From an uncultured Clostridia bacterium (GTDB lineage Bacteria; Bacillota; Clostridia; Oscillospirales; Acutalibacteraceae), in contig CALEIS010000146.1 of assembly GCA_937877675.1 (NCBI GenBank), positions 1 to 13,051 of the forward strand: 13,051 nt of DNA. The letters run 5' to 3'. The notes under the pieces are model-generated. The model worked only from the letters and a program-made list of their open reading frames with translations, ran no database searches and was not told where the DNA came from. This document shows positions 7,777 to 12,716 of the stretch, in pieces (position 1 is the first letter of the stretch; every line of letters begins with the position of its first letter). The position numbers were made by a program, and so were the translations under genes.

Positions 7777-7828
7777 AAAAACCGTTGAAAACCTTGTAAA
7801 TAAAGGCTTTTAGCGGTTTTTTGTGTTT
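7777..7828 (+). terminator. Terminator of tRNA-Thr
   Basis: AAAAACCGTTGAAAACCTT (7777-7795) pairs with AAGGCTTTTAGCGGTTTT (7803-7820) in about 18 bp with two G-U pairs and one A-C mismatch. TTGTGTTTAT follows, and the outer bases AACAC/GTGTT extend the stem. The hairpin begins immediately after CCA. Confidence 0.8.
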
Positions 7829-7898
7829 ATATATTAAGTGGCTACAAAAATCCTTTTTAGTGTAAAATTGTTTAAAACAGTATCAAACTTTTTGAATA

Positions 7899-7922
7899 AC
7901 TAACACTTTTACTAACAATTTT
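7899..7922. repeat. Tandem 12-bp repeat between attL and the integrase gene
   Basis: ACTAACACTTTT (7899-7910) is followed directly by ACTAACAATTTT (7911-7922), 11 of 12 identical. It sits about 130 nt from the tRNA end in the 187-nt gap 7773-7959, where integrase arm-type sites are expected. The rest of the gap holds only the tRNA terminator and the integrase terminator. Confidence 0.45.
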
Positions 7923-7954
7923 TAAAAGAAAAAGCTCACTTTTACAGTGAGCTT
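7920..7954 (-). terminator. Rho-independent terminator of the integrase gene
   Basis: On the - strand AAGCTCACT pairs with AGTGAGCTT (9 bp, positions 7954-7932) around a 5-nt loop and runs into TTTCTTTTAAAAATT. It begins 6 nt after the integrase stop codon. The opposite strand also has AATTTTT after the stem, so it may work in both directions. Confidence 0.85.
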
Positions 7955-7959
7955 AATTT

Positions 7960-9129
7960 TTAAACAGATAATTTTTTCATTTCTTCTTGTAAATCTTTGA
8001 TTTCAAAATGTTCATAATAGTTTACAGTAGTAGAATAATCTTCGTGTCCCATAATTTCCTGCAGGACTTCTGCCTTCATACCTGATTTGGAAGCGAGTGA
8101 AGCGAATGTGTGTCTTGTACTATATGGTGTTAATCTTGGTGGATGTTCTTTCGAAAACTTTTCTTCACCTTCAGGCAGTTCTAATATTCCTAATTCCAAT
8201 AGTAACGGATAAAAGTTTCTTGAACGAAAATTTTTCAAATCATATTTCTTTCCTTTTGAATTTGAAATCAGCGGAGAATTTAGTTCAACAACTTTTTTGT
8301 TGTGAACTTCTTTATACCATTGTTCTATGTATGGTTTGATAAAGGGATGTATAGGAACTTTTCTATTCATTCCAGCTTCTGTTTTGCTACCACCAACAAT
8401 ATATCCTTCTTCAAGATTTACATTATCAGTAGTTACGGCAAAAAGTTCATTAGGTCTGAAGCCTGTATAAATAAAAGTTAAAATAATTCTTGCCGTTTCG
8501 TTTGAATCATTATTCTTTAAGAGATTTATTTCTTCATCGGTGAAAATAGATTTTTCTTTTTGTTGAGCTTTAGGTAAAACAAGAAACTGAGCGTAGTTTT
8601 TATTTAGTAAGTCATACTCCATGGCTTTTTTACAAAGTTGGCTGCATAATTGTTTTACCTTATCGCATTGGTCCCTTGAATACTGTTGTGCACAGATATC
8701 AATACATTCCTGAAAATGTACCGTGCGAAGTTCACGAACTTTTATATTTGCAACCGATTGCAAATATTTCCATGCAGTTTTATATCCTTGCTCACCAGAA
8801 CGTGACAACTCTCTAAAATGAATATTGGACCATTCCTCGTAAAGTCTTTTAAGCGTATAGGAGTTTTTATCACTTATTCCATTCACTTGAGCTTCGGTTA
8901 TAGCTCTTTTTGCTTCTGTTTCAGTGGCAAATGTACCGATATATACTCTTTTCTTATTAACTGTTAAAACTGCTACCCACGGTCGAGTTTTACGGCCTTT
9001 TTGTTTGTACACACTTCCATCTCCGTGTGCCCTCTTTTTTGAACGTGGTTCTGCAATTTGTTTTCTGCCACACCATTGACAGAATAGAGCATCAGCGGGA
9101 ATTTCTTTTTTACATTTCTTGCAAAGCAT
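7960..9129 (-). CDS. int: Tyrosine recombinase/integrase with N-terminal zinc ribbon
   Basis: The product has 389 residues. Residues 1-22 form a zinc ribbon (C3-x2-C6, then C17-x2-C20). Residues about 36-90 (GDGSVYKQKGRKTRPWVAVLTV...GTFATETEAKRAI) form an AP2-like arm-binding domain. Residues about 91-180 are the SAM-like core-binding domain and 195-389 the catalytic domain. Catalytic residues are Arg225 (TGFRPNE), Lys249 (GGSKTEAG), Arg339 in PYSTRHTF, His362 (MGHEDYSTT) and nucleophile Tyr372 (VNYYEHF). The first His of the usual HxxR box is Tyr336, a tolerated variant. It should insert and excise the element at tRNA-Thr. The site AAGGAG (complement of 9137-9142) lies 7 nt or so from ATG 9129. 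It is the last - strand gene and has its own terminator. Confidence 0.95.
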   Translation of the reverse strand: MLCKKCKKEIPADALFCQWCGRKQIAEPRSKKRAHGDGSVYKQKGRKTRPWVAVLTVNKKRVYIGTFATETEAKRAITEAQVNGISDKNSYTLKRLYEEWSNIHFRELSRSGEQGYKTAWKYLQSVANIKVRELRTVHFQECIDICAQQYSRDQCDKVKQLCSQLCKKAMEYDLLNKNYAQFLVLPKAQQKEKSIFTDEEINLLKNNDSNETARIILTFIYTGFRPNELFAVTTDNVNLEEGYIVGGSKTEAGMNRKVPIHPFIKPYIEQWYKEVHNKKVVELNSPLISNSKGKKYDLKNFRSRNFYPLLLELGILELPEGEEKFSKEHPPRLTPYSTRHTFASLASKSGMKAEVLQEIMGHEDYSTTVNYYEHFEIKDLQEEMKKLSV

Positions 9130-9145
9130 TATATCACTCCTTTTT

Positions 9146-9184
9146 GGGCATAAAAATGCCCGAGACTTGATTTTTTAGTCCGGG
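9146..9184. repeat. Two stem-loops directly upstream of the integrase ribosome binding site
   Basis: GGGCAT/ATGCCC (9146-9151 with 9156-9161, loop AAAA) ends right at the poly-T complement of the integrase ribosome binding site. A competing stem pairs 9159-9167 with 9177-9184 (4+4 bp with one bulge). The two share 9159-9161, so they are mutually exclusive, as in a switch that exposes or hides the region before the integrase start. Confidence 0.5.
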
Positions 9185-9195
9185 TGTGATACAAT
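9167..9195 (+). promoter_or_regulatory. Possible + strand promoter in the integrase leader
   Basis: TTGATT (9167-9172), a 17-nt spacer and TACAAT (9190-9195), preceded by TG one base upstream (extended -10). The transcript would start near 9202 and meet the terminator at 9246-9290, giving an RNA of about 85 nt antisense to the integrase leader. No protein frame fits. Confidence 0.4.
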
Positions 9196-9231
9196 ATAAC
9201 CGCTTTGGAGAGCCGGTTTAGTGTATCACAC
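9184..9231. repeat. Long interrupted palindrome in the integrase leader
   Basis: GTGTGATACA (9184-9193) and TGTATCACAC (9222-9231) are perfect 10-bp inverted repeats. Inside them AACCG (9198-9202) pairs with CGGTT (9214-9218). Both outer arms contain TGATACA, so each can give an extended -10 element, and the two would face each other. It could be an operator, an integrase or excisionase binding site, or an RNA hairpin. Confidence 0.7.
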
Positions 9232-9245
9232 TCAGACCGTATATG

Positions 9246-9290
9246 AACCGTTCATCTGTTGGTAGCAGATGGGCGGTTTTTTATTTTAAT
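9246..9290 (+). terminator. + strand terminator between the membrane-protein gene and int
   Basis: AACCGTTCATCTG (9246-9258) pairs with CAGATGGGCGGTT (9266-9278), 13 bp with two G-U pairs, loop of 7 nt, followed by TTTTTTATTTTAATT. The U-tract exists only on the + strand, although both neighbouring genes are on the - strand. Confidence 0.75.
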
Positions 9291-9298
9291 TCAAATAT

Positions 9299-10231
9299 TT
9301 AATTTCTCTGCGTAGGTTCTAATTTTGGAAAAACAGAACTAATTTCTTCAAGTTGTTTTAACAACCATTTCTTTTGTTCTTCAGATGGATTGTTTTTAAG
9401 TTGTGAATCAATAAAATCAAAATATGTTCTTACACATGCAATTGCAATCAAGTTTTGCTCAAAATTTGGTTTTTTCTTTTCATAAAACACTTCTAATGTT
9501 TCCAAACATGAATCAATCGTGTTAGTTACTTCTTCTTTTTCATTGTCTGGTAATTCATCAAAATCAATTTTATAAATTTCAATAGTTATTGAGATAGCAT
9601 GTAAAATGGTTTCATAATCCTTATCTGTGAATTCTTTGGTGTGAGAATTTTCTAAACTTTTGTCTTTGGTGGCTGGTTTGCTATCTTCCTTTTGATTACT
9701 TTTACTATATATATTCCCATAAAAATCTTCGATTTGTAAATTATGTGAATCGAAAGCCCACACAAATAAACTTTCATCCTCTCGTAAAATTTTTATACTT
9801 GTCTTATATATGTTTTGTCCCCATTTTTTTGCTATCCAATAGCAGATTAACCAACATAAAGTTGTTATAGGAAATGGTACTGTAAGAATTAGCAAATCAA
9901 ATAAGCAAAATGCAAGAGTAAACCATCTTATTTTAATCATTAGATTTTTTAAAAAGTATATTGCAATGGGAAATATCAATTCTAAGAGTAGTAGTAATAG
10001 CAAATAATAGTTTTGATAACCAATTGAAAGTAAAATTGTTATAATGAATGATGGAATTATACCTAAATACAAACCCCATGCAGAAAAAACTGGCTTTTCG
10101 GTTCGTGATATTTCTCTGCACGCAAGATTTGAAAGGTGAATGCGTGCTTTATTATTATAAACCGCATTAAATAAATCTTCGTATGTATTGTAAGGTGTGT
10201 CTTCTAAAATCTTTTTGGTATCAGAGAACAT
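9299..10231 (-). CDS. Membrane protein of unknown function in the lysogeny module
   Basis: The product has 310 residues and I recognise no named family. Residues 1-48 are soluble and include EDTPYNTYEDLFNAVYNNKAR. About four membrane segments follow (roughly 52-71, 75-97, 102-119, 121-135). Then comes a charged linker (175-199) rich in K, E, S and D, and a helical cytoplasmic domain (200-305) starting FTDKDYETI. The last part aligns without gaps to the 116-aa product of 11453-11803. ATG 10231 has AAAGGA about 10 nt upstream; the gene lies 19 nt after the repressor stop, so it is probably expressed with the repressor in the lysogen. Genes in this slot often act in superinfection exclusion, immunity or host defence, but nothing in the sequence proves it. 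Confidence 0.85.
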   Translation of the reverse strand: MFSDTKKILEDTPYNTYEDLFNAVYNNKARIHLSNLACREISRTEKPVFSAWGLYLGIIPSFIITILLSIGYQNYYLLLLLLLELIFPIAIYFLKNLMIKIRWFTLAFCLFDLLILTVPFPITTLCWLICYWIAKKWGQNIYKTSIKILREDESLFVWAFDSHNLQIEDFYGNIYSKSNQKEDSKPATKDKSLENSHTKEFTDKDYETILHAISITIEIYKIDFDELPDNEKEEVTNTIDSCLETLEVFYEKKKPNFEQNLIAIACVRTYFDFIDSQLKNNPSEEQKKWLLKQLEEISSVFPKLEPTQRN

Positions 10232-10250
10232 TGCTAAACATTCCTTTATT

Positions 10251-10871
10251 TTAAAATTTTGCTCTTAATTCGACTACCTTTCCGAGAACACGGACGGGTA
10301 GCTTTTCTATTTGTTCATTTGTGTAAGTCATAACATCATAAGCGGGGTTACTGGGGATAAGGTTTATACCGCCATTGAATTTCTGCACCTTTTTGATTGT
10401 AGCTTCATCACCGTTTACAAGAATAATAGCGATTTCACCATTTTCAACATCAGGTTGCTTGCGAACTATAACAACATCACCTTCACTGATTTTAGGTTCC
10501 ATACTGTCACCTTTAATCTGTAATGCAAAGAATTCGCCCTGCCGTGCCATATCTTCACTGATTTCCTCGTAATCGATTATGTATTCAACTGCATCCATTG
10601 GGATACCTGCACGAACTAAGCCGAGAACAGGAATTTTTACAGTTGATTTTTTATGAAAATCATTTTGTTGAAAATCGTAACCCGCAATTGCTCCGGGAGT
10701 AATTTTTAAAATTTGAGATAATAAAGCAATTTTATCTCTACCCATATTGGCGATATTGCCTGATTCCCATCGAGAAACAGTTGCTTCACTGACTCCAACA
10801 TAGTCTGCAACTTGCTTCATTGTTAAATCTAATTCTTTTCTTCTGTTTCGAAGCAACTCATTTGTATTCAC
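10251..10871 (-). CDS. CI/LexA-like prophage repressor with S24 self-cleavage domain
   Basis: The product has 206 residues. An XRE-type helix-turn-helix spans about 4-62 (MKQVADYVGVSEATVSRWESG at 18-38). The C-terminal S24/LexA peptidase domain has the cleavage site Ala88-Gly89 in GLVRAGIP, nucleophile Ser123 in KGDSMEP and general-base Lys160 in EATIKKV. It should hold the element silent and be inactivated by RecA-stimulated self-cleavage on DNA damage. A ribosome binding site AGAGGTGAT lies upstream of ATG 10871. Its promoter (-35 TTGCAT, -10 TATAAT on the - strand) overlaps operator O1, which points to autoregulation; O2 and O3 cover the divergent early promoter. Confidence 0.95.
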   Translation of the reverse strand: MNTNELLRNRRKELDLTMKQVADYVGVSEATVSRWESGNIANMGRDKIALLSQILKITPGAIAGYDFQQNDFHKKSTVKIPVLGLVRAGIPMDAVEYIIDYEEISEDMARQGEFFALQIKGDSMEPKISEGDVVIVRKQPDVENGEIAIILVNGDEATIKKVQKFNGGINLIPSNPAYDVMTYTNEQIEKLPVRVLGKVVELRAKF

Positions 10872-10904
10872 ATTTTATCACCTCTAATTATAAATTTCAT
10901 TTGT

Positions 10905-10933
10905 ATTATAACTGTATATTTGCGAAAATGCAA
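10905..10933 (-). promoter_or_regulatory. Repressor-maintenance promoter (PRM-like)
   Basis: On the - strand TTGCAT (10933-10928), a 17-nt spacer, then TATAAT (10910-10905). The -35 lies inside operator O1 (10919-10934), so bound repressor would block or tune its own promoter. Confidence 0.75.
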
Positions 10934-10934
10934 G
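10919..10934. promoter_or_regulatory. Operator O1
   Basis: TTTGCGAAAATGCAAG fits the palindrome CTTGCG-NAAA-CGCAAG shared by the other sites, with one mismatch in each half. It covers the -35 of the repressor promoter. Confidence 0.65.
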
Positions 10935-10959
10935 TTTTTTATGAAAAAAAGTTAAAAAA

Positions 10960-10975
10960 CTTGCGAAAAGGTATT
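10960..10975. promoter_or_regulatory. Operator O2 (strong left half-site)
   Basis: CTTGCGAAAAGGTATT has a perfect left half CTTGCG and the AAA centre, but a poor right half. It overlaps the first two bases of the early-promoter -35 (10974-10979). Confidence 0.5.
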
Positions 10976-11002
10976 GACAAGCATATTTTCTTTTGCTATT
11001 AT
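10974..11002 (+). promoter_or_regulatory. Early lytic promoter (PR-like)
   Basis: TTGACA (10974-10979), exactly 17 nt, then TATTAT (10997-11002). Transcription would start near 11009, inside operator O3, and read into the Cro-like gene. O2 touches its -35. Confidence 0.85.
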
Positions 11003-11005
11003 TAA

Positions 11006-11021
11006 CTTACGGAAACGCAAG
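11006..11021. promoter_or_regulatory. Operator O3
   Basis: CTTACGGAAACGCAAG is palindromic in CTTACG/CGCAAG with one transition and covers the predicted start point of the early promoter. The surrounding 20 bp (11004-11023) recur exactly at 11254-11273. Confidence 0.7.
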
Positions 11022-11036
11022 AAAGAGGTGAAAACA

Positions 11037-11255
11037 ATGGCAACAGGAAAATTTATACCTGAATTGTTAAAATCAGAAATGGTGAAAAACAGAATCAATG
11101 CAGAATCTATGTCTGACAAATTAGGCATCAATTTAACTACATTTTATCGTAAACTCAACGGTGAAAGCGAATTTAACCGTCAAGAGATGGGTATTATGAA
11201 AAGTGTGCTATGCCTTTCTAATGATGATATGGATTCTATTTTTTTTGCTTCATAA
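11037..11255 (+). CDS. Cro-like helix-turn-helix protein (first early gene)
   Basis: The product has 72 residues. A compact XRE-like helix-turn-helix lies at about 16-52: INAESMSDKLGINLTTFYRKLNG (20-42) has the helix, glycine turn and recognition-helix pattern. It is divergent from the repressor and directly under the early promoter, the position of Cro or of an early activator; which of the two is not decidable. ATG 11037 follows AGAGGTG (11024-11030). A longer frame from a TTG at 10974 would overlap the promoter -35 and the start point, so it is not used. The stop codon overlaps the first bases of the second copy of the 20-bp operator repeat. Confidence 0.88.
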   Translation: MATGKFIPELLKSEMVKNRINAESMSDKLGINLTTFYRKLNGESEFNRQEMGIMKSVLCLSNDDMDSIFFAS

Positions 11256-11273
11256 CTTACGGAAACGCAAGAA
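11254..11273. repeat. Operator O4: exact copy of the 20-bp O3 repeat
   Basis: AACTTACGGAAACGCAAGAA is identical to 11004-11023. It sits between the Cro-like gene (overlapping its stop) and the ribosome binding site of the next gene. No good promoter is seen beside it, so looping with O3 or a transcription roadblock is more likely than promoter occlusion. Confidence 0.75.
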
Positions 11274-11292
11274 TAACCCCGGAGGTGAGTAG

Positions 11293-11478
11293 ATGAGAAA
11301 AAAGAAAAGACTGCCTAAATATATAAGCAGTCTTATAGAACGACGTCGCATGTACAGATGCATAAAACGTATTAAGAAAAACCATCACAATCCCCAAAGA
11401 ACTATAAAGTATATTCCAGACATGCCTGATAGTGAAATTTATGAAAGAGTTTTTAATCTTGAATATTCTCGTAATTAA
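11293..11478 (+). CDS. Small basic protein, unknown
   Basis: The product has 61 residues, starting RKKKRLPKYISSL and rich in Lys and Arg over its first 35 residues (RRRMYRCIKRIKKNHH), then an acidic-hydrophobic tail (MPDSEIYERVFNLEY). I recognise no family; the charge suggests nucleic-acid binding. It is supported as a real gene by the strong ribosome binding site GGAGGTGAG (11280-11288) 4-8 nt before ATG 11293 and by its place in the early run. Its last 26 nt overlap, tail to tail, the end of the - strand gene 11453-11803. Confidence 0.7.
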   Translation: MRKKKRLPKYISSLIERRRMYRCIKRIKKNHHNPQRTIKYIPDMPDSEIYERVFNLEYSRN

Positions 11479-11803
11479 TCAATGATTTAAGTTTGTTTAA
11501 AGCACTTAAGCCAAGTTTTTGCATTGATAATGTTTCGCGTATTTCTTTTGAATTGTTATTTTCAACAGGCATTTCAAGCAAAGCTTCTAATGCGGTGATA
11601 GCAATTAAAATGTGTTTTCCTTTCATTGGTTGCTGCATTGAAAAAAGTTTAATTGCTTCTTTTGCCCAATTGATGCTTTCTGAAACTTTAATTTTATCTT
11701 TCTTTGAAGAATATTTTAATGAAACTTGCAATTCTTCAAGATGAAATTTCAAAGCTGATGTTATTGCCAAGACATCATTTTCGGTAAAAGTAATATTTTC
11801 CAT
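11453..11803 (-). CDS. Helical protein related to the tail of the lysogeny-module membrane protein
   Basis: The product has 116 residues from ATG 11803 and is predicted to be all-helical, with no membrane segment. Residues 6-79 align without gaps to residues 201-274 of the membrane protein encoded at 9299-10231. Shared features are FT(E/D)xD at the start, a Val/Ile/Glu/Phe-spaced second helix, and LIAI in the third helix: 15 identities plus about 13 conservative changes in 74. No named family is recognised. A TTG at 11821 is in frame, but AAAGG (complement of 11814-11818) and the promoter -10 at 11826-11831 make ATG 11803 the start. It runs against the early + strand genes, has its own promoter, and a palindrome covers that promoter and the ribosome binding site. 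Confidence 0.75.
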   Translation of the reverse strand: MENITFTENDVLAITSALKFHLEELQVSLKYSSKKDKIKVSESINWAKEAIKLFSMQQPMKGKHILIAITALEALLEMPVENNNSKEIRETLSMQKLGLSALNKLKSLINYENIQD

Positions 11804-11832
11804 ATAATCACAACCTTTCAATGTGATTATAT
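11802..11832. promoter_or_regulatory. Palindromic operator over the promoter and ribosome binding site of 11453-11803
   Basis: ATATAATCACA (11802-11812) and TGTGATTATAT (11822-11832) are a perfect 11-bp inverted repeat with a 9-bp spacer. The right arm holds the - strand -10 TATAAT (11831-11826), the spacer holds the AAAGG site, and the left arm ends at the start codon. Confidence 0.7.
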
Positions 11833-11854
11833 CTCATAACAAAAATAAAATCAA
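11826..11854 (-). promoter_or_regulatory. Predicted promoter of 11453-11803
   Basis: On the - strand TTGATT (11854-11849), a 17-nt spacer, then a perfect TATAAT (11831-11826). The start point would be near 11819, leaving a leader of about 16 nt. Confidence 0.6.
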
Positions 11855-11863
11855 TAAAATATC

Positions 11864-12071
11864 TCGCAGGGCTTTTCCGCCGTATAGGCTGAAAACAAAA
11901 ACATTTTCTTCATTTTAATACCGCAAAAATTAGGGCAAATTTGTGTGATTCTGTCACCGACTCTCCAGAGTTGCTTATCTGCTTTATGACCTGAGCAATC
12001 ATAAAGTGAAAATCTCCTTAAATCATATAACATTTTATAGCATCAGTCTGTGCGGTGGAAAAGCTCTGTGA
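11864..12071 (+). ncRNA. Putative structured RNA closed by a 29-bp helix (or TIR-bounded repeat)
   Basis: Positions 11864-11892 pair with 12043-12071 without a break: 23 Watson-Crick pairs and 6 wobbles (at 11866, 11870, 11879, 11883, 11885, 11888). All six are G-U only if the + strand is the RNA; on the - strand they would be A-C mismatches. Inside are GTGA/TCAC (11945-11957), a 6-bp stem with a TCCA loop (11958-11973) and CTTTATGA/TCATAAAG (11982-12006). It fills most of the 293-nt gap 11804-12096, ends 25 nt before the next ATG and leaves that gene's ribosome binding site free. It matches no RNA family I know. The alternative is a miniature transposon with terminal inverted repeats, but no target duplication is seen. 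Confidence 0.5.
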
Positions 12072-12096
12072 AGAAAAAGAAAAGGAAGGTGAATTT

Positions 12097-12297
12097 ATGC
12101 CCGGTCCAATAATGACACCTCAAGAGGTGTGTGAAGAACTGCGAGAACTGGGAGTATCAACATCAGCTGATAAGATAAGAGCCGGTATTGAGCAAGGTGC
12201 TTATGATTTCGGTGTAGTTATTCATCTGACGTCACCCTGTTTTGAAATTTACAGAAAAAAGTTTGAACAATGGGTAGAAGAAAATATCAAACAGTAA
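12097..12297 (+). CDS. Excisionase-like/HTH phage protein
   Basis: The product has 66 residues. The pattern MTPQEVCEELRELGVSTSADKIRAGIEQGAYDFGVVIH followed by EIYRKKFEQWVEE is that of small winged-helix/excisionase-type proteins common in Firmicute prophages: a helix-turn-helix, an (I/L)RxGIxQG...FG turn, and a closing KFExW helix. Likely roles are recombination directionality or early transcription control. ATG 12097 has AAGGAAGGTG (12082-12091) upstream; the frame is open further up, but those codons lie in the 29-bp helix region and lack a start with a binding site. The gene directly follows the putative structured RNA. Confidence 0.75.
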   Translation: MPGPIMTPQEVCEELRELGVSTSADKIRAGIEQGAYDFGVVIHLTSPCFEIYRKKFEQWVEENIKQ

Positions 12298-12308
12298 GGA
12301 GTGACTAA

Positions 12309-12503
12309 ATGCGAAAATTTGTAAATTATCAAGGTGAAACGGTTGAAATAACCAAAACCCGAACTAAACCACACAAATGGGTAATTCGGTTTAAATCACC
12401 GAAAGGTGATGTTACGTGTATTGAAAAGGTTGACTCTGAAGATGAAATCGGTGGAGTACTGAATAAGCACGGTGATGGTCTATGGATAGAACAAGCAACA
12501 TAA
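12309..12503 (+). CDS. Small phage-type protein, unknown
   Basis: The product has 64 residues. It has alternating hydrophobic and charged residues consistent with a small beta-rich fold (FVNYQGETVEITKT, HKWVIRFKSPKGDVTCIEKV) and no cysteine pair, membrane segment or known motif. The ribosome binding site AAGGAGTG (12296-12303) sits 5 nt before ATG 12309 and overlaps the previous stop, so the two genes are translationally linked. It overlaps the next frame by 22 nt. Confidence 0.7.
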   Translation: MRKFVNYQGETVEITKTRTKPHKWVIRFKSPKGDVTCIEKVDSEDEIGGVLNKHGDGLWIEQAT

Positions 12504-12712
12504 TACCTCATTCAAAGAAATATGCTGGGTGTATGGCAAAGATACAAACCTTAAGAAACGGAAGAATTACGTTAACTGTTCACGATAAGGAAATGAAGAT
12601 GATGCTGCACAGAGAATGTGATTCTAAAGAAGAGGCTAAACGTCTTTTGCAACTCAGTGGTCAGCAGTTCCAAAAGGTGCAGGAAACAATAATTTATGTA
12701 GTAAGGGAGTGA
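12482..12712 (+). CDS. Small protein, unknown; start uncertain
   Basis: The product has 76 residues from ATG 12482, or 59 from ATG 12533 (MAKIQTLRNGRITLTVHD). The second half (KEEAKRLLQLSGQQFQKVQETI) is helical and the first part of the shorter form is beta-like. Neither start has a strong ribosome binding site: GGTGATGG precedes 12482 and GCTGGGTG precedes 12533. From 12482 it overlaps the previous gene by 22 nt; from 12533 it follows it by 29 nt. The stop is 4 nt before the next gene. No family recognised. Confidence 0.6.
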   Translation: MDRTSNIIPHSKKYAGCMAKIQTLRNGRITLTVHDKEMKMMLHRECDSKEEAKRLLQLSGQQFQKVQETIIYVVRE

Positions 12713-12716
12713 GGAA

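Noticed and set aside
10974..11036. TTG start extending the Cro-like protein by 21 residues
   Set aside because: The codon is the -35 box of the early promoter and lies upstream of the predicted transcription start; ATG 11037 has a good ribosome binding site.
11851..12033. 60-codon open frame on the - strand inside the structured segment
   Set aside because: No ribosome binding site before its first ATG. An inner ATG preceded by AAGGAG opens a different 30-codon frame, too short and unlike any protein I know. The arm pairing explains the sequence better.
11864..12071. Retron msr-msd RNA or 6S RNA
   Set aside because: Paired ends resemble a retron, but no reverse transcriptase gene is nearby. 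6S RNA has a bulged closing stem and a large central bubble, not an unbroken 29-bp helix, and would not be expected in a prophage early region.
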